Of a stretch of 64,000 nucleotides of DNA, positions 59,137 through 64,000 are shown piece after piece. A model generated the notes under the pieces. That model had not been told where the DNA came from. It saw only the letters and a program-made list of their open reading frames with translations, and searched no databases. Origin of the DNA: Gibbula magus (taxonomy: Eukaryota > Mollusca > Gastropoda > Trochida > Trochidae). The stretch spans positions 87,380,134 through 87,444,133 of the forward strand of contig OW388293.1 of NCBI GenBank assembly GCA_936450465.1. Reading direction: 5' to 3'. Numbering within the stretch: position 1 is the stretch's first letter; every line of letters begins with the position of its first letter. The position numbers were made by a program, and so were the translations under genes.

Positions 59137-59336
59137 NNNNNNNNNNNNNNNNNNNNNNNNNNNNNNNNNNNNNNNNNNNNNNNNNNNNNNNNNNNNNNNN
59201 NNNNNNNNNNNNNNNNNNNNNNNNNNNNNNNNNNNNNNNNNNNNNNNNNNNNNNNNNNNNNNNNNNNNNNNNNNNNNNNNNNNNNNNNNNNNNNNNNNNN
59301 NNNNNNNNNNNNNNNNNNNNNNNNNNNNNNNNNNNN
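59137..59336. other. Assembly gap (200 N)
   Basis: Exactly 200 unknown bases within or at the end of the 44-bp array. Round size suggests a placeholder, so the real length and the gene's 5' end are unknown. Confidence 0.99.
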
Positions 59337-59460
59337 GTACATCAACCTACTTAGCTATGTATTGTAAGCTCAGTCTGTTACATAATTAACAAGTGTGGTG
59401 GCACGTGGTCCTGTGCATAGCTCAGTCGACCGCTATCAGTTAAGTTCATCAACAACGGGC

Positions 59461-59836
59461 GTGGCTCGCTGGATGGGTGGGTTAACAGCCTCATTGCTGA
59501 ATGAAAACTGAGAGTTTGAAGGGTGATTCCCTGCCCCACACTGAGACATGAGTTGAGAGGCTCATGGTGTCACCTTGGGCAAGGGACTTTATTCGAAATG
59601 TGCCTCTGTTCACTCAGCAGTACAATTGAGTACCTGGTTTGGAAGTGCAGGCAATGTGATAGATAACCTTCGAGCGCCTTAATTGGTAGCCCAGGTTGCA
59701 TACTCCCTAGGGAGTTGAGAATGAAAAAGGACGATGTTGGTCCTTACACCAGGGTAATAATGTGTGCTTTGAGCATGGCCCTTAGTGTTGTGGAGTTCAG
59801 CGCGATATAAGTATCCTCATTATTATTATTATTATT
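59461..59836 (+). mobile_element. SINE-like element with (ATT)n tail
   Basis: The head GTGGCTCGCTGGATGGG and a degenerate GGGTGATTCCCTGCC resemble tRNA A and B boxes. The 3' part ends AGCGCGATATAAGTATCC followed by (ATT)n, the type of tail seen on SINEs mobilised by L2/CR1-like LINEs. The tail resembles the 3' end of the LINE at 61,725-64,000. Confidence 0.65.
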
Positions 59837-59873
59837 AAGTGTTGTTACGCCTCTGTGTACAACACCCAATAAT

Positions 59874-61470
59874 TAGCAGCTCCGACTAAGTCGGAGCTGC
59901 TATCAGTTTTTGTGCAGTTTCCATCGCCGCCGGCGCCGCCGGCGCGTTTTGTATTCGCTATTACTTTTTTCCTATTAGGTTTTGAGAACTCATATACATA
60001 ACTTCTTACTTATGCCCCTGGGGAATTTTTTTGACATGTTCACATTCAAGGTCAAAGGTCAAGGTCACGAGTTCTGAAATCGCCAAAACAAATCCTTTTA
60101 AACACGATAACTTGAAAAATATTTGTGCTATCAGGCTCTTCTTTGGTGTATATCAACTATGGAGAAAGGCCAAAATTTGAAAAGGTTTCCGTTATCATCC
60201 GTCAAAGGTCAAGGTCATAGGGAGGTCACAACTTAAGCATGCTTTTGCAAAAATGTCTTATTTCAACTATTAACACTTTGAATCATTACATGATCGTGAT
60301 ACACAATGAAAAGTGATCACTGATTGTGTGACCTTGAATTTTAAAGGTCACAGTTACGAGATAGGGTCATGGTCAACAGTGCTGAAATCGCTATGTAACT
60401 TTTTTCCATGAAGGTATCAAAACCTCATATATATAGCTTCTTTCTTGTACACCTGGGGAATTATTTTGACATGCTCACATTCAAGGTCAAAGGTCAAGGT
60501 CATGAGTTCTGAAATCACTACAAAAATCCTTGTAAACACGATAACTTCAACAACTTCTGTGCTATCAGGCCCTTACTTGGTATATATCAACTATGGAGAA
60601 AGACTGAGATTTGAAAAGGTTTTCGCTAAAATCTGTCCAAGGTCAAGGTCACAGCGAGGTCACAACTTAAGCATGCAGTTGCGAACATGCCTTATTTTAA
60701 CTATTAACACTTTGAATCATTACATGATTGTTATACACAATGAAAAGTGATCATTGACTGTGTGACCTTGAAGATCAAAGTTCAAGGTCACGAGATATGG
60801 TCATGGTGACCAGTTCTGAAATCTGTAAATAACTTTTTTCCAAGAAGGTATTAACATCTCATATACATAGCTTCTTATAAATCTGGTGAATGATTTTGAC
60901 ATGTTCACATTCAAGGTCAAAGGTCAAGGTCATGAGTTCTTAAATCACTACAATAATCCTTGTAGACATGATAACTTCAAACATTTTTGTGCTGCCAGGC
61001 TCTTATTTGGTATATATCAACTATGGAGAAAGACCAAGATCTGAAAACGTTTTCGCTAAAATCTGTCAAAGGTCAAGGTCACAGCAAGCTCACAACTTAA
61101 GCATGCTATTGTGAATATGCCTTATGTTAACAATGAACACTTTGAGTCATTGCATGATTGTTATACACAATGAAAAGTAATCATTGACGGTGTGACCTTG
61201 AAGGTCAAAGGTCAAGGTCATGAGTTATTGATTAAGGCCATGTTAATCCTTTGATCCAATTTTAAAATCAGAAATAGGTTTTAAGAACAAGTTTGTGAAA
61301 AGTGACCCCGGTGATGATTCAACTTGTTAGAATAACTTGAATAATAAACAAATTTTTGTCAAAAAAAAATTCCCATTTTATTTATGCTGAGGAGGCGGCG
61401 GAACAGGGAAAGGCGAGACCCAAAGTTTCGGAGCTGCTCTGCTTTTGGGGTGTCCCGCAAACGCTCGTCT
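59874..61470. mobile_element. Noncoding repeat with three ~432-bp units and AGGTCA motifs
   Basis: It begins with a perfect 29-nt palindrome centred at 59,888 (AGCAGCTCCGACT/AGTCGGAGCTGCT); TCGGAGCTGCT returns at 61,428-61,438 as an inverted terminus. Three internal tandem units of about 432 bp each hold ATTCAAGGTCAAAGGTCAAG and further AAGGTCA copies. No ORF. The element class is not recognised. Confidence 0.65.
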
Positions 61471-61724
61471 AGTTGTAAATTGTAATTATATCCATTTACT
61501 CTAAAATACTGTGTACATCAAAGTTTGATGATCAAACCAATCATATGCAAAACATATCCTTCCACTTGTATAGTTCTCTTCACTATTCCAAAGTCATGTA
61601 TCACTTCCCTCTGTAGCCCTTGACCACATTAAACTACATGTAGATCAATACAAACAGATTTTCCACGATCTCAGCAAACCCCCAACATACATTGGTATAT
61701 GCTACGCTACATACCTCCACCCCT
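61471..61724. other. Unique sequence between two repeats
   Basis: About 250 nt without recognised feature. Confidence 0.5.
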
Positions 61725-64000
61725 GTATTAATAATAATATGAATAATAATGCACTTGATATAGCACCTTTTATCCAACATAAGCTGCTCAATGGTGCTTT
61801 ACATATAGGATGAGAGAGAAGGGGTGAAGGCTAGTAGTTAAAAAGGAAAGTTTTTAAGTTCTGTCGGAAGGTGTCATAGTTCTCAAAAGATCTAATTTCC
61901 TCGGTAAGTTGTTCCATAGAGTTGGTGAAACCACAGAAAATGCGCTGTTTGAAAGTTTAGTTCTTGTCAATGGAACACAGAGTAGTTGCTGTTGAGAAGA
62001 GCGGAGATTGCGGCCCGGGAGGTAGGGAGTGAGTAGTTCTTTCAGGTAGGCAGGCTGAGTCGGTGTGGAGAGCAGTGTAGGTGAGGCAGAGGATCTTGTA
62101 GCTGATGCAATGTCTTACAGGCAGCCAGTGGAGCTGCCTCAGGACTGGGGTGATATGGTCTTGAAGTTTTGTACGGGTTATGAGACGGGCTGCCTTATTC
62201 TGAACTCTGAGGTGAGCCAAGAATCATAAACTCTGTCTTGTCATTATTTAATTTAAGAAAATTTGATGACATCCATAACTGAATGCTTTTGATGCACCGT
62301 TCGAGTTTGGAGATAGCATTTTGAATGTTGAGGGGTTCAATGCTGATGTAGAGTTGCTGGTCGTTTGCGTAACTATGGAAGAAAAGTGAATGCTTTCGTA
62401 TCAAGATTCCGAGCGGCTGTGTATAGATTGAGAATAGCACAGGGCCAAGGACGGATCCCTGCGGGACACCACAAATCAGATTGGCAGAATGTGAGTAAAA
62501 AAACATCAACACCAACAGATATTGATCAATCCAGGCTGAAGCGGTTCCTGTGACTCCACATGTGTGTCGCAGACGTGATAACAGAATGTTGTGATTAACA
62601 GAGTCAAAAGCTGCCGACAAATCAAGCATCACTAGTAGCACTACTCTCTTTTTGTCCAATGTTAGGACAATGTCATTCTTGACCCTCAAAAGTGCTGTTT
62701 CCGTCGAGTGTGACTTCTTGTAAGCCGATTGGAATGGTTCGGAAAGGTTGTTCTCATTAATGTGCTTACTAAGCTGAGCAAGGACGACCTTCTCCATAAC
62801 TTTAGATAGGAAGGGCAAGTTTGACACTGGTCTGTAGTTCTTCAATATTGAGGAATTCAGACTGGCTTTTTGAGCAGCGGGGTAACCAGTGCCTGTTTGA
62901 AGCACAGTGGAACTACACCAGTGTTAAGGGATGAGTTGATGACAGATGACGCTGCTGTTCCCAACATGGGCAGACAGTGACGCAACAACCAGGTTGGAAT
63001 AGGATCAAGGGGACATGATTTAGAAGGTGCAACTTGAATCACCTTAATTACATCTGAAGGGCTGACAGGTTTGAAGGTCTCTAATTCCGTACCAGAGAAA
63101 GTTTTGTCATGAAGTAATGAATCTTGAGAAGATTTGTGCTTCGTGATATCAGCTGTTATCTGCTGAACCTTGTCAGTGAAGAAATCAACCAGACTGTTTG
63201 CTCGCTCAAGGGATTCAGACTCACTTGAATGGCGGTCCACCTCCTTCACCTCAGTCAGTTATTTGACTATTGCAAAGAGTTGCTTTGGGTTCCGCTTGTT
63301 GTCGCTGATACTGGATCTAAGGTGACTTAGCTTGGATTTTTCAATCAAAATATTCACTTTGTTACGAGTTTGTTGGATAATTTGCCTGTGAACTTCAAGT
63401 TTGGTAGTTCGCCAAATCCTTTCAGCATGCCGACGTTCATGTTTAGCATTTATGATGTCATTGTTCATCCAGACAGATTTTGGTCTGATGATGATATTGG
63501 ATGTTCTAAGAGGTGCATTCTGGTCCAGAACGTCTTGCAATACCTCGTTATAGGCTAAGGCCTTATCGTCAGCCGTACCTTCGGATGAAGGCTCAAGAAG
63601 GGGTCTGTTCATGAGACTCTCTCTGACATCAATTACAAATTTTTTCACATCAACGTCTCGAGTCATCCTGTAAGTGATTTTCTTCCGTAGAGGACCCGGC
63701 TTACACAGGTTTAATGAACAGAAAATGCTGCTGTGATCCGAAAACCCATGATCAACAACATCGACTGACTTAACAGAAGTATCATCAGCTCTAGTTATAA
63801 TAAGGTCCAGTGTATGACCACTCCTGTGAGTCGGTGATTGGATGTGTTGTACTAGTCCAGCTGTGAATAGAATGTTGCGAAAATGTTCAGCTAACGTGCT
63901 GCTTGGCTCATCGACATGTATGTTGAAGTCTCCAACAATGAAAAGACTGTGGTTCGAACAGCACACCAAATCCACGAGATCAGCAAGGTCTGCGAGAACT
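61725..64000 (-). mobile_element. Decayed L2/CR1-like LINE (endonuclease, RT, 3' tail)
   Basis: The minus strand enters from the right edge. An APE-type endonuclease part has FIVGDFNIHVD near 63,930 and SDHSSIFCSL near 63,720. The RT part (62,195-62,905) has LKNYRPVSNLPFLSKVMEKV, SAYKKSHSTETALL, LDLSAAFDSVNH and GVPQGSVLGP. The C-terminus (61,957-62,220) has AARLITRTK and HWLPVRHCISYKILCLTY. The 3' tail ends in an ATT-rich run near 61,725. Decay is clear: a stop near 63,258, a frameshift near 62,880, another junction near 62,210, and YAND instead of YADD at the RT catalytic box. Confidence 0.88.

Noticed and set aside
56964..59367. Open frames of 650-800 residues in all plus-strand frames
   Set aside because: The 44-bp unit has no stop on that strand, so all three frames stay open and encode the same 44-residue cycle; part of the length is the N gap.

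Overview
The window is animal nuclear DNA. It has spliced exons with GT-AG introns, LINE and SINE retrotransposons, MITE-like DNA elements and very large minisatellite arrays. LINE types and interspersed repeats look like those of marine invertebrates, possibly a mollusc; this is inference, not an identification.

Almost all of it (about 1-57,100) is one gene on the minus strand: the MAN2C1-type alpha-mannosidase of glycoside hydrolase family 38 (cytosolic, processing free oligosaccharides). I could place 21 coding exon positions from the ATG at 57,089 down to 2,892, one of them present as two alternative copies. All junctions keep phase and no stop interrupts the joined frame (about 765 codons), so the gene looks functional. 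The last quarter of the protein lies beyond the left edge. The family's catalytic and metal-binding motifs are present: GHAHIDSAWLW across exons 7/8, VEM-DGN across exons 9/10, NQFHDV in exon 16.

The introns are the striking part. About 37 kb of the 57 kb gene is tandem repeat, and almost every array has its own unit. In introns 5, 7, 8, 11, 16 and 18 the unit spans the adjacent exon's 3' end plus its 5' splice site; in intron 14 it starts at the 5' splice site. Hundreds of copies of genuine donor sites therefore follow the real one. Smaller duplications copy the 3' splice sites of exons 2 and 16, and a 44-bp array upstream copies the start-codon region about 47 times. Intron 4 holds a 15-kb array of a 67-bp unit that copies the sequence just before the acceptor of exon 5. 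Exon 12 is a tandem pair of 96-nt exons separated by only 46 nt, which suggests mutually exclusive splicing.

Layout, low to high coordinate: 52-bp array (1-2.8 kb); exons 21-19 with a truncated LINE; 90/86-bp array (5.4-7.2 kb); exons 18-17; 37-bp array (9.0-20.8 kb); exons 16-13; interspersed repeats; exons 12b/12a, 11, 10, 9 with short arrays; 36-bp array split by a 1.3-kb transposon-like insert (27.9-31.3 kb); exon 8; 67-bp array; exon 7; a 2.9-kb repeat hosting a TTAA-flanked element; exon 6; 27-bp array (36.7-39.5 kb); exon 5; 67-bp array (39.7-54.6 kb); exons 4-1; 44-bp array and an assembly gap. From 59.4 to 64 kb there is no gene of the host: a SINE, a noncoding repeat with nuclear-receptor-like motifs, and a decayed LINE on the minus strand.
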